In this document: positions 1 to 9,112 of the stretch, one piece after another | How positions within the stretch are numbered: the stretch's first letter is position 1 | Layout of the letters: each line of letters opens with the position of its first letter | Position numbers and translations under genes: made by a program | Notes under the pieces: generated by a model | Seen by the model: only the letters and a program-made list of their open reading frames with translations | The model's database searches: none | What the model was told of the DNA's origin: nothing | Source: Stutzerimonas kirkiae | GTDB lineage: Bacteria; Pseudomonadota; Gammaproteobacteria; Pseudomonadales; Pseudomonadaceae | Assembly (NCBI RefSeq): GCF_004327335.1 | Contig: NZ_QJUO01000001.1 | Span: 62,001-126,000, forward strand | DNA length: 64,000 bases | Reading direction: 5' to 3'

Positions 1-1301
1 AGCTGGACAATCACTGGATGCCCTTCTCGTCCAATCGCAACTTCCAGCGCGATCCGCGCCTGATCGTCGCCGCGCAGGGCAGTTGGCTGCTCGACGACCA
101 GGGCCGGCGCATCTATGACAGTCTTTCCGGCCTGTGGACATGCGGCGCCGGCCACTCGCGCCAGGAAATCCAGGAGGCGGTGGCCCGGCAACTCGGCACC
201 CTCGACTATTCCCCGGCCTTCCAGTACGGCCACCCGCTGTCCTTTCGCCTGGCGGAAAGGATCGCCAGCCTGACGCCCGGCGCACTCGACCATGTGTTCT
301 TCACCGGCTCCGGCTCGGAATGCGCCGACACCGCGGTCAAGATGGCCCGTGCCTACTGGCGGCTGAAAGGCCAGCCGCAGAAGACCCGGCTGATCGGTCG
401 TGCGCGCGGCTACCACGGCGTGAACGTCGCCGGCACCGCCCTCGGCGGCATCGGCGGCAACCGCAAGATGTTCGGCCAGTTGATGGAGGTCGACCACCTG
501 CCGCACACCCTGCAACCACAGTTGGCCTTCACCCGCGGCGCGGCCAAAACCGGCGGGGTGGAGCTGGCCGACGAACTGCTGAAACTGATCGAGCTGCACG
601 ACGCCTCCAATATCGCCGCGGTGATCGTCGAGCCGATGTCCGGCTCGGCCGGCGTCATCGTGCCGCCGGCCGGTTACCTGCGGCGCCTGCGGGAAATCTG
701 TGACCAGCATGACATCCTGCTGATCTTCGACGAAGTGATCACGGCCTTCGGGCGCATGGGCAAATGGACCGCCGCCGAGTATTTCGGCGTGACCCCGGAC
801 CTGATGAACGTGGCCAAGCAGATCACCAACGGCGCCATCCCCATGGGCGCAGTGATCGCCAGCCGCGAGATATACGAAACCTTCATGCGCCAAGCCAGCC
901 CCGAATACGCGGTCGAGTTCAGCCATGGCTACACCTACTCGGCCCACCCGGTCGCCTGCGCCGCGGGCCTCGCCAGCCTGGAACTGCTGGAGCGAGAGAA
1001 CCTGGTACAGCAGTCGGCCGAGCTGGCCCCGTACTTCGAGAAGGCCATCCACGGCCTCGCGGGCGCCAGGCACGTGGTCGATATCCGCAACTGCGGCCTG
1101 GCCGGCGCGCTGCAGATCGCCCCGCGCGACGGCGACGCTATCGTGCGCCCGTTCGAAGTGGGCATGGCGCTGTGGAAAGCCGGCTTCTACGTGCGCTTCG
1201 GCGGCGACACCCTGCAGTTCGGCCCGACCTTCAACGCCAGGCCGGAAGAACTCGACCGCCTGTTCGACGCGGTCGGCCAGGCACTGCAGGCGATCGACTG
1301 A
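1..1301 (+). CDS. bauA: Beta-alanine--pyruvate aminotransferase, 5' end outside window
   Basis: Class III PLP-dependent omega-aminotransferase that moves the amino group of beta-alanine to pyruvate, giving malonate semialdehyde and alanine. The frame is already open at base 3 (Leu-Asp-Asn-His-Trp) before the first Met at 18, and family members carry these residues inside the protein, so the true start lies upstream and 432 residues are visible. Seen: the cofactor-binding TGSGSE stretch, the aspartate of LIFDEV, and the Schiff-base lysine in NVAKQITNGA. The next gene, 56 bp downstream, takes the semialdehyde product, which supports the beta-alanine role over a generic omega-transaminase. Family is certain; exact substrate is inferred from the pair. 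Confidence 0.9.
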   Translation, partial: LDNHWMPFSSNRNFQRDPRLIVAAQGSWLLDDQGRRIYDSLSGLWTCGAGHSRQEIQEAVARQLGTLDYSPAFQYGHPLSFRLAERIASLTPGALDHVFFTGSGSECADTAVKMARAYWRLKGQPQKTRLIGRARGYHGVNVAGTALGGIGGNRKMFGQLMEVDHLPHTLQPQLAFTRGAAKTGGVELADELLKLIELHDASNIAAVIVEPMSGSAGVIVPPAGYLRRLREICDQHDILLIFDEVITAFGRMGKWTAAEYFGVTPDLMNVAKQITNGAIPMGAVIASREIYETFMRQASPEYAVEFSHGYTYSAHPVACAAGLASLELLERENLVQQSAELAPYFEKAIHGLAGARHVVDIRNCGLAGALQIAPRDGDAIVRPFEVGMALWKAGFYVRFGGDTLQFGPTFNARPEELDRLFDAVGQALQAID

Positions 1302-1357
1302 ATCCACACCTTCCCGAAGGCCCGGAAGGGCTCTCTGTCAGCCAACGAGGAACGACC

Positions 1358-2854
1358 ATGCATGTCATCCCGCACCTGATCAACGGCGAACGCATCAGCA
1401 CGCAAGAACGCACCGCCGAGGTCTTCAACCCGTCCACCGGCGAGGTCATCCAGCGCCTCGGCCTGGCCGACCGCGCGACCGTGCAGCAGGCCATCGACGC
1501 CGCCCAGGCCGCCTTCCCGGCCTGGCGCAACACCCCGCCCGCCAGGCGCGCCCAGGTATTGTTCCGCTTCAAGCAACTGCTGGAAGCCAATGGAGAGCGT
1601 ATTGCCCGGCTGATCAGCGAAGAGCATGGCAAGACCCTGGAAGATGCCGCTGGCGAGCTGAAGCGCGGTATCGAGAACGTCGAGTTCGCCTGCGCGGCAC
1701 CGGAGATTCTCAAAGGCGAATACAGCCGCAACGTCGGCCCGAACATCGACGCCTGGAGCGATCTGCAGCCCATCGGCGTGGTCGCCGGCATCACGCCGTT
1801 CAATTTCCCGGCCATGGTGCCGCTGTGGATGTATCCGCTGGCGATCGCCTGCGGCAACACCTTTATCCTCAAGCCTTCCGAACGCGCCCCCAGCTCCACC
1901 CTGCTGATCGCCGAACTGTTCCACGAAGCCGGCCTGCCCAGGGGCGTTCTGAACCTGGTACAGGGCGACAAGGAAGCCGTGGATGCGCTGCTCGAGGCAC
2001 CGCAGGTCAAAGCCCTGAGCTTTGTCGGCTCGACGCCGATCGCCGAATACATCTATGCCGAAGGCACCAGGCGCGGCAAGCGCGTGCAGGCCCTCGGCGG
2101 GGCCAAGAACCACGCCGTGCTGATGCCGGACGCCGACCTCGAGAATGCCGTCGGTGCCTTGATGGGGGCGGCCTACGGCTCCTGTGGCGAGCGCTGCATG
2201 GCCATCTCGGTGGCGGTATGCGTGGGCGAGCGGATCGCCGACGCCCTGGTCGAGCGGCTGGTCCCGCAGATCGCGGCGCTGAAGATCGGCGCCGGCACCA
2301 GCCGCGGCCTGGATATGGGCCCGCTGGTCACGGCGGCGGCGCGCGACAAGGTCGTCGGCTATATACAAGACGGCGTTGCCGCCGGCGCCGAACTGCTGGT
2401 GGATGGCCGTGGCCACAGCGTCGCCGGCCATGCGCACGGCTACTTCGTCGGAGGCACGCTGTTCGACCGCGTTACACCGGCGATGCGCATCTACCAGGAA
2501 GAGATCTTCGGCCCGGTATTGTGCATCGTGCGCCTGAACAGCCTGGAAGAAGCCATCCAGTTGATCAACGCGCATGAGTACGGCAACGGCACCTGCATTT
2601 TCACTCGTGACGGCGAGTCCGCCCGTCTGTTCTGCGACGAGGTCGAAGTGGGCATGGTCGGCGTCAACGTACCGTTGCCGGTGCCGGTCTCGTACCACAG
2701 CTTCGGTGGCTGGAAGCGCTCGCTGTTCGGCGACCTGCATGCCTATGGCCCCGACGGCGTGCGCTTCTATACCCGCAAGAAGGCCATCACCCAGCGCTGG
2801 CCCGCGCGCGCCAACCACGAAGCCGCCCAGTTCGCCTTCCCCAGCAACGGTTGA
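1358..2854 (+). CDS. bauC: CoA-acylating malonate/methylmalonate-semialdehyde dehydrogenase
   Basis: 498-residue aldehyde dehydrogenase of the MmsA family, which oxidises (methyl)malonate semialdehyde with NAD+ and CoA to acetyl- or propionyl-CoA and CO2. The ATG at 1358 follows an AACGAGGA ribosome site; a longer open frame upstream overlaps bauA and is not used. Visible: the N-terminal VFNPSTGEV strand, the cofactor-binding PFNFPAMVPLW stretch, and the nucleophilic cysteine in GERCMAIS near residue 284. In P. aeruginosa a homologue (bauC) works with bauA in beta-alanine and polyamine breakdown; the intervening small gene known there is absent here. An mmsA paralogue from valine degradation is the alternative, less likely beside bauA. 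Confidence 0.88.
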   Translation: MHVIPHLINGERISTQERTAEVFNPSTGEVIQRLGLADRATVQQAIDAAQAAFPAWRNTPPARRAQVLFRFKQLLEANGERIARLISEEHGKTLEDAAGELKRGIENVEFACAAPEILKGEYSRNVGPNIDAWSDLQPIGVVAGITPFNFPAMVPLWMYPLAIACGNTFILKPSERAPSSTLLIAELFHEAGLPRGVLNLVQGDKEAVDALLEAPQVKALSFVGSTPIAEYIYAEGTRRGKRVQALGGAKNHAVLMPDADLENAVGALMGAAYGSCGERCMAISVAVCVGERIADALVERLVPQIAALKIGAGTSRGLDMGPLVTAAARDKVVGYIQDGVAAGAELLVDGRGHSVAGHAHGYFVGGTLFDRVTPAMRIYQEEIFGPVLCIVRLNSLEEAIQLINAHEYGNGTCIFTRDGESARLFCDEVEVGMVGVNVPLPVPVSYHSFGGWKRSLFGDLHAYGPDGVRFYTRKKAITQRWPARANHEAAQFAFPSNG

Positions 2855-2888
2855 GGGCGGCCACGCGGGCTGCTCGCCGCCGCGCGGC

Positions 2889-3941
2889 CTATGGCGATGG
2901 CGTTTCCAGTTCGTCCGTGGATTGCCCGCCCAGCGCCAGCACCAGCCGCCTGCGCTGCGTGCAGCGCTCGGCATGGCGATGGGCCTCGACGAAGGCCTCG
3001 AAGGGAAATACCCGGCCAATCTGCGGACGCAGTTTTCCGGCGGCGGTGAAGCCGTTGATCGCCTCCAGCGCCCGCGCCACCGCTGCCCGGTCCTGGGGAA
3101 TCTGCAACTCCTGCTTGCCGGTGAAGTTGCCCAGGCAGTGCACGAAGAAGCGGATGTTCTTCTGGAACGCCGCACAGGCCGGGAAGGGCGTCTGGTTGCC
3201 GCCCTGCAGGCCGTACAGCACCAGCCGCCCCCGTGGCGCCAGCGCATCGCCGAGCAGGCTCATCTGCGGGCCGCCGAGGGCGTCGAGGACGATATCGACG
3301 CCACGCCCATCGGTCAGCCGCAGGACCTGCCGCACCAAGTCCTGCGCTTCGGTGTTCACCACCGCGTCGGCACCCAGTTCCCGTGCGTATTCGCCCTCAT
3401 CCTCGTCGGCCACGGCGGCGATCACGCGCAGCCCCAGCGCCTTGCCCAGTTGCACGATATAAGGCCCGGCACAGAGCCCGGCGGCGGTGACCAGTACGCT
3501 TTCCCCGGGTTGCGCCGCGGCCAGGTCGACATAACCGAACCAGCCGATCAGTAACGGCGTGTAATGCCCGCAGGCCTGCAGCGCATCGAGCGACCCGGGG
3601 TAGCGCACCAGCGACGCGCGCGGCAACAGCACCCGCTCGGCGTAGCCCGGGTACTGGTTGGGGCTGTGGGCCGGAAAACTGGCAACGCGGTCGCCCACCG
3701 CCAGGTCGTCGACACCCTCGCCCAGCGCCCGCACCACGCCGGCCAGTTCGTGGCCGAGGCCGGCCGGCAACTGCACCTGCGACAGCGCCAGGTTCTGCCG
3801 CCAGAGCACGTCATACCAACTGACCGCGATGGCCTCGACATCCAGCGACACCTCGCCCGGCCCCGGACGCGGCACGACATACTGCTCCATGCGCAGGACA
3901 TCGGCCGCGCCGAACTGGTGAAAACGGATAATGCGCGACAT
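2889..3941 (-). CDS. MDR-superfamily (zinc-type alcohol dehydrogenase/quinone oxidoreductase) protein
   Basis: 350-residue medium-chain dehydrogenase/reductase. N-terminal GroES-like domain with GHELAGVV, then a Rossmann domain whose nucleotide-binding loop is atypical (VTAAGLCAGPYIVQLGKALG) followed by GADAVVNT. The cysteine/histidine set of a catalytic zinc site is incomplete, so a quinone-oxidoreductase-like NADPH enzyme is more likely than a zinc alcohol dehydrogenase. The start is the ATG at 3941, with GAGG six bases upstream; a TTG two codons earlier has no better site. It is divergent from a LysR regulator across a palindrome, which suggests control by that protein. Substrate unknown. 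Confidence 0.8.
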   Translation of the reverse strand: MSRIIRFHQFGAADVLRMEQYVVPRPGPGEVSLDVEAIAVSWYDVLWRQNLALSQVQLPAGLGHELAGVVRALGEGVDDLAVGDRVASFPAHSPNQYPGYAERVLLPRASLVRYPGSLDALQACGHYTPLLIGWFGYVDLAAAQPGESVLVTAAGLCAGPYIVQLGKALGLRVIAAVADEDEGEYARELGADAVVNTEAQDLVRQVLRLTDGRGVDIVLDALGGPQMSLLGDALAPRGRLVLYGLQGGNQTPFPACAAFQKNIRFFVHCLGNFTGKQELQIPQDRAAVARALEAINGFTAAGKLRPQIGRVFPFEAFVEAHRHAERCTQRRRLVLALGGQSTDELETPSP

Positions 3942-4026
3942 CGCCAACCTCGATTGGTCTTCGGCCCGGGATCAGGCGTCGACTCTAACCAGCCCGCCTC
4001 GCCAACGCCAGCCGAAAGCCCTGATA

Positions 4027-4053
4027 GTCATCATCATGTTTTACGATGATGAC
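4027..4053. promoter_or_regulatory. 27-bp palindrome between divergent LysR and oxidoreductase genes
   Basis: Two perfect nine-base arms, GTCATCATC and GATGATGAC, flank a nine-base centre. Position between divergent starts at 3941 and 4110 and dyad symmetry are typical of a LysR recognition site. Assignment to the neighbouring regulator is inference. Confidence 0.6.
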
Positions 4054-4109
4054 ACGGGCGCCGACAGGCTATGCTCGCCACTCTGTCCATGCCCCCGGAT
4101 GAACACCGG

Positions 4110-5024
4110 ATGAATCGCAACGACCTGCGCCGTGTCGACCTGCACCTGCTGATCGTTTTCGAAACCCTGATGCATGAGCGCAGCGTGACCCGCGCGGCGG
4201 AGCGGCTGTTCCTCGGCCAGCCGGCCATCAGCGCCGCGCTGGCGCGCCTGCGCGGGCTGTTCGACGACCCGCTGTTCGTGCGCAGCGGGCGCAGCATGGA
4301 GCCGACCAGCCGCGCGCTGGAAATCGCCGGCCTGCTGTCGCCGGCTCTGGATGCGATTTCCACGGCGGTCAGCCGTGCCGCGCCCTTCGACCCGCAGACC
4401 AGCGGAGCGGTGTTTCGCATCGGCTTGTCCGATGATGTCGAGTTCGCCCTGCTGCCGCCGTTGATCAAGCGCCTGCGCGCCGAGGCGCCCGGCGTGGTGC
4501 TGGTGATCCGCCGCAGCAACTACCTGCTGATGCCGGGCATGCTGGCCTCCGGCGAGATTTCCGTGGGTGTCGGCTACACCGGGGAACTGCCGGCCAATGC
4601 CAAGCGCAAGGTGCTGCGCCGCAGCCAGCCGCGCCTGTTGCGCGCCGACCTGGTGCCCGGCGCGCTGAGCCTGGACGATTTCTGCGCACGCCCGCATGCA
4701 CTGGTGTCCTTCTCGGGCGACCTGGGCGGCTTCATCGACGAGGAACTGGCGGCCCTCGGTCGCTCGCGCCGGGTGGTGCTGGCGGTACCGCAGTTCAACG
4801 GCCTGGCGACGCTGCTGGCCGGCACCGATATCGTCGCCACCGTACCGGACTACGCCGCCGCCGTGCTGGCCACGGCCGGCGGCGTGCGCAACGAACCACT
4901 GCCGCTGCCGACACCCGCCTTCGAACTGCACATGGCCTGGCGCGCCGCCCAGGACAACGACCCGGCGGAACGCTGGCTGCGCTCGCGCATCCAGATGTTC
5001 TGCTCCGACCCGGACAGCCTCTAG
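4110..5024 (+). CDS. LysR-family transcriptional regulator
   Basis: 304-residue LTTR. N-terminal winged helix-turn-helix (VDLHLLIVFETLMHERSVTRAAERL, then QPAISAALARLR, residues about 5-62) followed by a periplasmic-binding-like effector domain. The ATG at 4110 is chosen because family members begin MNRNDLRR; upstream ATGs at 4071 and 4089 would add an unconserved tail. Divergent from the MDR oxidoreductase, so the simplest view is that it controls that gene and itself through the 4027-4053 palindrome. Inducer unknown. Confidence 0.88.
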   Translation: MNRNDLRRVDLHLLIVFETLMHERSVTRAAERLFLGQPAISAALARLRGLFDDPLFVRSGRSMEPTSRALEIAGLLSPALDAISTAVSRAAPFDPQTSGAVFRIGLSDDVEFALLPPLIKRLRAEAPGVVLVIRRSNYLLMPGMLASGEISVGVGYTGELPANAKRKVLRRSQPRLLRADLVPGALSLDDFCARPHALVSFSGDLGGFIDEELAALGRSRRVVLAVPQFNGLATLLAGTDIVATVPDYAAAVLATAGGVRNEPLPLPTPAFELHMAWRAAQDNDPAERWLRSRIQMFCSDPDSL

Positions 5025-5040
5025 GCGGCAGGAGCAGCGG

Positions 5041-5098
5041 CAAGCCGCAAGTAAAAGCAAAGACGCAATTGCGCTTCTGACTTGAAGCTTGCGGCTTG
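5041..5098. terminator. Palindromic intergenic repeat between convergent genes, possible bidirectional terminator
   Basis: Perfect 11-base arms, CAAGCCGCAAG (5041-5051) and CTTGCGGCTTG (5088-5098), lie between the convergent LysR (stop 5024) and lpd (stop 5115) genes. The right arm belongs to the CTTGAAGCTTG repeat family also found near 16670 and 48209. There is no clean T run, so termination is only possible. Confidence 0.4.
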
Positions 5099-5114
5099 AA
5101 GCTTGCCACTGCAT

Positions 5115-6509
5115 CTACTGGTGCAACGCCCGGCCATTGGCGGCGAGGATCGACTCGTGCATCGCCTCCGACAGGGTCGGGTGGGCGAAGATCACCGACA
5201 GCAGGCTGTCGTCCGTGGCTTCCAGGGCATGGGCGATGCCGAAGCCCTGGATCTGCTCGGTGACCTGGGCGCCGACCATGTGCGCGCCCAGCAACTCGCC
5301 GCTCTCGGCATCGAAAATGGTCTTGACGAAGCCTTCCGGCTCGCCGCTGGCCAATGCCTTGCCATTGGCCTGGTAGGCGAACTTGCCGATCTTCAGGGGC
5401 CGCCCACTGGCCCGCGCCGCCGCCTCGGTCAGGCCCAGGCTGGCGACCTGCGGCCGCGAGTAGGTGCAGCCCGGCACATGGGCACGGTCCAACCCGTGCA
5501 CGCCCTCGACGCCAGCCAGCGACTCGACGCAGATCACCCCCTCGTGGCTGGCCTTGTGCGCCAGGCACGGCGGGCCGGCCACGTCGCCGATGGCATAGAG
5601 GCCGAAGACGTTGGTGCGACACGCCTGGTCGGTCTTGATGAAGCCGCGCTCCAGCTCCACCCCCAGCGCCTCCAGACCGAGCCCCTCGACATTGGGCTGC
5701 ACACCCGCCGCCGACAGCACGTGCTCGACCTCCAGCACCTGCTCGCCGCTGGCGCCTTTCAGCGTGCAGCGCACACCCTCGCCGCTGACCTGCACCGCCG
5801 TCACCTGGGCCTGGGTATGCACGCGGATGCCGCGTCGCTCGAACGACTTACGCACCAGCGCCGAGACCTCGGCGTCCTCCACCGGCAGGATCTGCCCGGC
5901 CAGTTCCACCAGGGTCACCTCGCTGCCGAGGTCGTTGTAGAGGCTGGCGAACTCGACGCCAATGGCGCCGGAGCCGATGATCAGCAGGGACTTCGGCAGG
6001 CGCTTGGGCAGCAGCGCCTCGAAGTAGGTCCAGATGCGCTCGCCGTCCGCCTCGATGCCCGGCAGCGGGCGTGGCCGGGCGCCGGTGGCGAGGATCACGT
6101 GGTCGGCGCGGTAATCGCGCTCGCCGCCCTCGCCATCGACCACCACCTGGCCCTTGCCGCGCAGGCGCGCGGTACCGTCGAGCACCGTCACGCCGTTCTT
6201 CTGCAACAGGTACTCGACCCCACTGGTCAGCCGTTGCGACACCGAGCGGCTGAACTGCACCAGCTTGTGCAGATCGAAGCTCACCTCGCCGACGCTGAAA
6301 CCCAGCTCGCCGGCATGGGCGATGCTGTGCGCCACCTCGGCGCCATGCAGCAGCGCCTTGGTCGGGATGCAGCCCCAGTTCAGGCAGATGCCGCCCAGGT
6401 GCCGTTTCTCCACCAGCGCGGTGCGCAGGCCGAGCTGGCCGGCGCGGATGGCGGCGACATAGCCGCCCGGCCCGCCGCCGATCACCAGTACATCGTATTT
6501 CTCGCTCAT
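5115..6509 (-). CDS. lpdA: Dihydrolipoyl dehydrogenase (E3) of the acetoin/2-oxoacid dehydrogenase operon
   Basis: 464-residue FAD-dependent disulphide oxidoreductase that reoxidises dihydrolipoamide on E2 with NAD+. Seen: the N-terminal GGGPGGYVAA FAD fold, the redox-active disulphide CLNWGC at about residues 42-47, a second dinucleotide fold (IGSGAIGVEFASLY), and the C-terminal catalytic HPTLSE. Last gene of a four-gene minus-strand run E1alpha-E1beta-E2-E3, 34 bases after E2, so it is the dedicated E3 of this complex. Members of this branch sit in acetoin and related clusters, which fits, but the complex substrate is inferred. Confidence 0.92.
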   Translation of the reverse strand: MSEKYDVLVIGGGPGGYVAAIRAGQLGLRTALVEKRHLGGICLNWGCIPTKALLHGAEVAHSIAHAGELGFSVGEVSFDLHKLVQFSRSVSQRLTSGVEYLLQKNGVTVLDGTARLRGKGQVVVDGEGGERDYRADHVILATGARPRPLPGIEADGERIWTYFEALLPKRLPKSLLIIGSGAIGVEFASLYNDLGSEVTLVELAGQILPVEDAEVSALVRKSFERRGIRVHTQAQVTAVQVSGEGVRCTLKGASGEQVLEVEHVLSAAGVQPNVEGLGLEALGVELERGFIKTDQACRTNVFGLYAIGDVAGPPCLAHKASHEGVICVESLAGVEGVHGLDRAHVPGCTYSRPQVASLGLTEAAARASGRPLKIGKFAYQANGKALASGEPEGFVKTIFDAESGELLGAHMVGAQVTEQIQGFGIAHALEATDDSLLSVIFAHPTLSEAMHESILAANGRALHQ

Positions 6510-6543
6510 GGCTCGATTCCTTCATGGCGCCTTACGGCGCGAC

Positions 6544-8076
6544 CTAGACCAGCATCAGGCTCGGCGTTTCCACCAGGCGCTTGAGTTCCTTGAGGAAGAC
6601 CGCGCCCAGCGCCCCGTCGATCACCCGGTGGTCGCAGGACAGCGACACCGTCAGTTGCTGGCGCGCCACGACCTGCCCGTCGCGCACCACCGCCCGTTCC
6701 TCGCCGGCACCCACCGCGAGGATCGCCCCCTGCGGCGGGTTGATGATGGCGTCGAACTGGCGCACGCCGAGCATGCCCAGGTTGGAGATGCTGAAGGTGC
6801 CGCCCTGGAACTCCTCGGGCTTGAGCGTGCCGGCCTTGGCCTTGGTCACCAGCGCGTGGATTTCCCGCGACACCTCGCTCACCGACTTGCGGTTGGCCGC
6901 GCGCACGATCGGTGTGATCAGCCCGCTCGGCAGCGCCACCGCCACCGAGATATCGGCATCGGCGAAACGGCGGATGCTCTGGCTGGCCTCGTCGAACTGC
7001 ACGTTGACATCCGGCACCGCCAGCAGCGCCTGGGCGCAGGCCTTGACCAGCAGGTCGTTGACCGAGACCTTGACGCCGGGCACGCCGGCGTTGATCTCCT
7101 GGCGCAACGCCAGCAGGCTCTCCAGGTCGAGATCGACGCTCAGGCGGAAGTGCGGCGAGTTGCGTTTGGACTCCTGCAACCGCGCGGCGATGGCACGGCG
7201 CATGCCAGACATCGGCAGGTCTTCGAAGACAGAAGCAGCGGCTGCGGCCACACCCTCGACCTGTTGCGGGCCATCGCGCAGCAATGCGGCAGCCTGTACG
7301 TCCTCGCGGCTGACCCGGCCACGCGAGCCACTGGCGCGGCAGTCGTGCAGGTTGATGCCCAAGCGGCCGGCCAGACGGCGCGCCAGCGGCGTGGCGGGCA
7401 CCTGGCTGTCGTCGGCGCGCGAACGCGGCGCCTTGCCGGAGCGCGCCGGCAAGGCGGGTGGCGCGACACGGCCACCGGCGGCGACGATGGCATTTTCCAG
7501 GTCGGCCACCGAGATACGGCCTTCACGGCCGGTGCCGCTGATCTTGCCCAGGTCGATCCCCAGGCGCGCGGCCTGGCGCAGGGCATGGGGCGTGGCGTTG
7601 ACCCGTTCGGCGTCGCTGCTGCCTTGCAGGCTGGCCGGCACCTGGGTCTGCCCGGCCGGAGCGGTCGGCCTGGCGGCGGCAGGCGCAGCCGGTGCCGCCG
7701 TGCTGGCGATCGGCGCGCTTGCCGGCGCGCTCGCCACGGCGACCTGCGGCGCGGCGGCTGGCGCTTCGGCTGCCGCTGGCGCCGCCGTCCCCAGGCTGGC
7801 GGCAAAGGCATCCAGCTCGGCATCGCCGACCGAGGCCTCGGCCACCAGCGCCAGCACCGCACCCACCGGCAGGGTGTCGCCCTGCTGGGCGATCACCCGG
7901 CGCAGGGTGCCGGCGAACGGCGCCTCGAACACGTTGGAGATCTTGCTGGTCTCGATCTCGCAGATTTCCTGGCCCAGGGTGAAGCTGTCGCCCTCCCGGA
8001 CATGCCATTGCGAGAGCGTGCCTTCCTCCATGGAGAGGCCCCACTTGGGCATTTCAAGTGTCTTGATAGCGCTCAT
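6544..8076 (-). CDS. acoC: Dihydrolipoamide acyltransferase (E2) with two subunit-binding domains
   Basis: 510-residue E2 core. Order of domains: one lipoyl domain (residues 1-80, lipoyl lysine 45 in ETSKIS), an Ala/Pro-rich linker (95-150), a peripheral subunit-binding domain at about 160-198, a second at about 227-264 (VPATPLARRLAGRLGINL), and the acyltransferase domain from 283 with catalytic SCDHRVIDG near 483. Most bacterial E2s have a single subunit-binding domain, so the tandem pair is unusual. Some pseudomonads use an alpha/beta-hydrolase-type AcoC in acetoin dehydrogenase; this is the classical acyltransferase type. Three bases separate it from acoB. Confidence 0.88.
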   Translation of the reverse strand: MSAIKTLEMPKWGLSMEEGTLSQWHVREGDSFTLGQEICEIETSKISNVFEAPFAGTLRRVIAQQGDTLPVGAVLALVAEASVGDAELDAFAASLGTAAPAAAEAPAAAPQVAVASAPASAPIASTAAPAAPAAARPTAPAGQTQVPASLQGSSDAERVNATPHALRQAARLGIDLGKISGTGREGRISVADLENAIVAAGGRVAPPALPARSGKAPRSRADDSQVPATPLARRLAGRLGINLHDCRASGSRGRVSREDVQAAALLRDGPQQVEGVAAAAASVFEDLPMSGMRRAIAARLQESKRNSPHFRLSVDLDLESLLALRQEINAGVPGVKVSVNDLLVKACAQALLAVPDVNVQFDEASQSIRRFADADISVAVALPSGLITPIVRAANRKSVSEVSREIHALVTKAKAGTLKPEEFQGGTFSISNLGMLGVRQFDAIINPPQGAILAVGAGEERAVVRDGQVVARQQLTVSLSCDHRVIDGALGAVFLKELKRLVETPSLMLV

Positions 8077-8079
8077 GGC

Positions 8080-9099
8080 TCAATCCTCCAGCACTTGGCG
8101 GACGGCGGCCTCGATACGCTCGACACTGGGAATCCAGAGCTTTTCCAGGGCCGGCGAGAACGGCACCGGGGTGTGCGGCGGGGTGACCAGGGCAATCGGC
8201 GCCTTGAGGAAGCGGAACGCCTGGGAGGCGATCAGCGCCGCCACGTCATGGGCGAAGCCGAAGCGCGCCGCCGACTCGTCGACGATCACCACGCGGCCGG
8301 TGGAGGCCACCGATTCGAGGATGCCCTCCTCGTCCAGCGGCGAAATGGTGCGCGGGTCGACCACTTCCACCGAGATGCCTTCCTTGGCCAGCTTGTCGGC
8401 CACCTGGTTGGCTTTGTGCACCATCGCCGACAACGCGATGATGGTCACGTCCTCGCCTTCGCGGGTGTAGTTGGCCACCCCCAGCGGGATGCTGTAGATG
8501 TCTTCCGGCACCTCGCCCTTGAGGTCGTAGAGCATCTTGTGCTCGCAGAACACCACCGGGTCGTCGTCGCGGATCGACTGGATCAGCAGGCCCTTGACGT
8601 CGTAGGGGGTGGACGGCACCACCACCTTCAGGCCCGGCGTGGTGGCGAAGATGTTGTAGGGCGACTGCGAGTGCTGGGCCGCCGCCGAGAAGCCGGCGCC
8701 GATCATGCCGCGCATCACCAGTGGCGCCTTGGCCTTGCCGCCGAACATATAGCGGAACTTGGCCGCCTGGTTGTACAGCGCGTCGTGGCTGACGCCGAAG
8801 AAGTCCATGAACATCAGTTCGGCCACCGGGCGCAGGCCGGTTGCGGCGGCGCCAGCGGCCATACCGACGATCGCCGATTCGGTGATCGGCGTGTCGATCA
8901 CGCGATCGGAGCCGAACTGCGTCCACAGCCCCTTGGTCACCCCGAGCACCCCGCCGAAGGCCTCGACCTTCGCCTCTTCCGGGGCATTGCCGCCGTGGCC
9001 GCCGCGCAGGTCCTCGCCGATCAGCACCACGCGCTCGTCGCGCTCCATTTCCTGGGCCAGGGCTTCCTTGACCGCTTCACGATAGGTTTTTATAGCCAT
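8080..9099 (-). CDS. acoB: Acetoin/2-oxoacid dehydrogenase E1 component, beta subunit
   Basis: 339 residues, a normal length for thiamin-diphosphate E1 beta. Pairs with AcoA to form the decarboxylating heterotetramer. Visible: the N-terminal REAVKEALAQEMERDERV helix and GEDL, then PITESAIVGMAAGAA and AELMFMDFF, and a C-terminal transketolase-like domain with VVDPRTISPLDEEGI. Lies 13 bases after acoA and 3 before acoC, so translation is probably coupled. Acetoin is preferred over pyruvate or branched-chain acids because of closest familiarity of the alpha partner; direct proof is absent. Confidence 0.85.
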   Translation of the reverse strand: MAIKTYREAVKEALAQEMERDERVVLIGEDLRGGHGGNAPEEAKVEAFGGVLGVTKGLWTQFGSDRVIDTPITESAIVGMAAGAAATGLRPVAELMFMDFFGVSHDALYNQAAKFRYMFGGKAKAPLVMRGMIGAGFSAAAQHSQSPYNIFATTPGLKVVVPSTPYDVKGLLIQSIRDDDPVVFCEHKMLYDLKGEVPEDIYSIPLGVANYTREGEDVTIIALSAMVHKANQVADKLAKEGISVEVVDPRTISPLDEEGILESVASTGRVVIVDESAARFGFAHDVAALIASQAFRFLKAPIALVTPPHTPVPFSPALEKLWIPSVERIEAAVRQVLED

Positions 9100-9112
9100 T
9101 TTGTTATCACCC

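Noticed and set aside
1187..3247. Long minus-strand frame across bauC
   Set aside because: Shadow of bauC and the MDR gene; Arg/Ala-rich low-complexity translation.
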